Shown: positions 62,664 through 64,000 of the stretch, one piece after another
How the letters are laid out: each line of letters opens with the position of its first letter
Numbering within the stretch: the first letter of the stretch is position 1
Assembly: GCA_021841585.1 (NCBI GenBank)
Contig: JAKBUS010000005.1
Location: 1 to 64,000 of the forward strand
Direction: 5' to 3'
From: Pseudomonadota bacterium
GTDB taxonomy: Bacteria; Pseudomonadota; Gammaproteobacteria; Acidiferrobacterales; Acidiferrobacteraceae
Length of the DNA: 64,000 nt
Position numbers and translations under genes: made by a program
The notes under the pieces: generated by a model
Database searches by the model: none
Seen by the model: the letters and a program-made list of their open reading frames with translations, nothing else
Told to the model about the DNA's origin: nothing

Positions 62664-62834
62664 GTGAGAAATCTGAAACATACGCTCATGGCCGCGGGTG
62701 TGATCCTGCTGGTGGCATGGGCGGTGCTATTGGTGATGCATATCCTGTTCGCCCTGGTGTGGGTGTTCTTCTGGGTCGGGCTGGTCGGCATCCTCGTGGC
62801 GGTGGTGCTGCACGCCGTGGAGCGCCTTGTCTGA
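62664..62834 (+). CDS. Small hydrophobic membrane protein (GTG start)
   Basis: MRNLKHTLMAAGVILLVAWAVLLVMHILFALVWVFFWVGLVGILVAVVLHAVERLV. Confidence 0.5.
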   Translation: MRNLKHTLMAAGVILLVAWAVLLVMHILFALVWVFFWVGLVGILVAVVLHAVERLV

Positions 62835-62926
62835 CCCGGGCGCAAGTGATCCGAGCGCAAGTATGTTATGGTAGGGGTGTGAGCTCATGATACGTTTATG
62901 CCGTTTCCACGGTAAGGAGGGCCAGA

Positions 62927-63619
62927 ATGGCTGGTTCTAATTTGTTCCCGGATTCGCCATCCACGGGTTATCAGGGTGGTTACGCGGTCACCACCGTCAT
63001 CCACAGGACCTATCTGCTGCTGGCGGCAACGCTGCTTTTCAGCACATTTACGGCCGTAATCGGCATGCGCGCCCAGTTTGCCTATCAGCATCCGATCATG
63101 ATCATGATCGCGGCATTCGTGAGCCTGTTTGCCGTTCAATGGACGGGCGGGCGCAATAGCCCCATGGCAGTGCCATTGGTATTCGTATTCACGGGCCTCA
63201 TGGGACTCTCGCTCGGCCCCGTGATTGGCCTTTATCTGCGCATGCCGGACGGCCCGACCATCGTCGCCGAGGCCCTGCTCGGGACTGCCGTCATATTCGG
63301 GAGCCTGTCGCTCTACGCGCTCGTGTCGCGCCGCAATTTCAATTATCTCGGCGGCTTCCTCATGACCGGGCTTGTGATCGTGGTGCTCGCGTCGCTTGCC
63401 AATATGTTCTTCCATATGGCGGGCATGCAGCTGGTTATCGCCGGCATGGCCTTGCTCGTGTTTTCGGGGCTTGTGTTGTTCGACACGAGCCGCATGATCA
63501 ATGGCGGCGAGACCCGCCCGGTGATCATCGCCGTGGGCCTCTATCTGGACGTCCTGAACCTATTTATGGCGCTGCTCGAGATCCTGGGCGCCCTCCAAGG
63601 AGGAGGCCGCCGCAGGTAA
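62927..63619 (+). CDS. Bax inhibitor-1/YccA family membrane protein
   Basis: IHRTYLLLAATLLFSTFTAVIGM...7-TM profile; VLFDTSRMINGGETRPVIIAVGLYLDVLNLFMALLEIL. Confidence 0.93.
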   Translation: MAGSNLFPDSPSTGYQGGYAVTTVIHRTYLLLAATLLFSTFTAVIGMRAQFAYQHPIMIMIAAFVSLFAVQWTGGRNSPMAVPLVFVFTGLMGLSLGPVIGLYLRMPDGPTIVAEALLGTAVIFGSLSLYALVSRRNFNYLGGFLMTGLVIVVLASLANMFFHMAGMQLVIAGMALLVFSGLVLFDTSRMINGGETRPVIIAVGLYLDVLNLFMALLEILGALQGGGRRR

Positions 63620-63796
63620 GTTGTTGGCCGGAGCGGTCTTGCGCCGCCCCGGCACGCGCCCTGAGCGCGGACGGCAGGCCATTCCACCGATCATCTCGTA
63701 ACGGGCCGTCGCGTGCGCGCCCGGCGGGATCGGCGATTGCCCCGGACGGTGGGCGCCCGCCGATACCGATGGCCATCATGACGGAGGATTCAGGAT

Positions 63797-64000
63797 ATGG
63801 ATAAGCGCGGGATCGCACGGCGGGCGCGCCGAGGGCTTGCGGCGGCCGCCCTGATGTGGACGGGTGTCGGCTACGCGGCCTTGCCGCCGGTCCTTGCCCA
63901 GGCGGTGGCGCGCGGCGCGCATATCTTCAAGGACGACAGCTTCGGCAGCCATGTGAGGCCGGTGGCCAATGCCGCGAGCGCGTTCGCGGACATGGGGAGT
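63797..64000 (+). CDS. Exported protein, N-terminus only (runs off window end)
   Basis: MDKRGIARRARRGLAAAALMWTGVGYAALPPVLAQAVARGAHIFKDDSFGSHVRPVANAASAFADMGS...; open to window end, signal-peptide-like; absent from ORF track. Confidence 0.55.
   Translation, partial: MDKRGIARRARRGLAAAALMWTGVGYAALPPVLAQAVARGAHIFKDDSFGSHVRPVANAASAFADMGS

Overview
High-GC proteobacterial chromosome segment. Gene content and order suggest a gammaproteobacterium; an Acidiferrobacter-like acidophile is only a guess. Most of the window is conserved backbone: uvrB; thrS-infC-rpmI-rplT-pheS-pheT-ihfA-merR; htpG-purC; tig-clpP-clpX-lon-hupB; ppiD-fabI; mltD/gloB/rnhA/dnaQ; and a nitrite/siroheme operon. There are five tRNAs: Asn, Val-GAC, Leu-UAG, Val-UAC and Asp. 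Accessory or unusual parts: (i) the left edge, an island boundary at tRNA-Asn with a tyrosine integrase and a partial MmeI-like DNA methyltransferase that the ORF track omits because it runs off the window; (ii) a ~4.5 kb segment between tRNA-Val(UAC) and tRNA-Asp holding a decayed IS66-type transposase and a second MltD-like lytic transglycosylase with a 390-bp, apparently exact tandem duplication of LysM modules; (iii) a decayed galE; (iv) a sulfotransferase-like/GT9 gene pair; (v) a CheB-CheR-PAS-kinase-REC single-chain protein. Sigma54-type promoters (GG-N10-GC) precede both amtB and nirB, suggesting one nitrogen regulon. A sigma32-like promoter precedes htpG. I see no CRISPR array and no clearly new multigene system. 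The best leads are the island edge and the LysM duplication locus. All calls come from reading sequence and translations; no searches were run.
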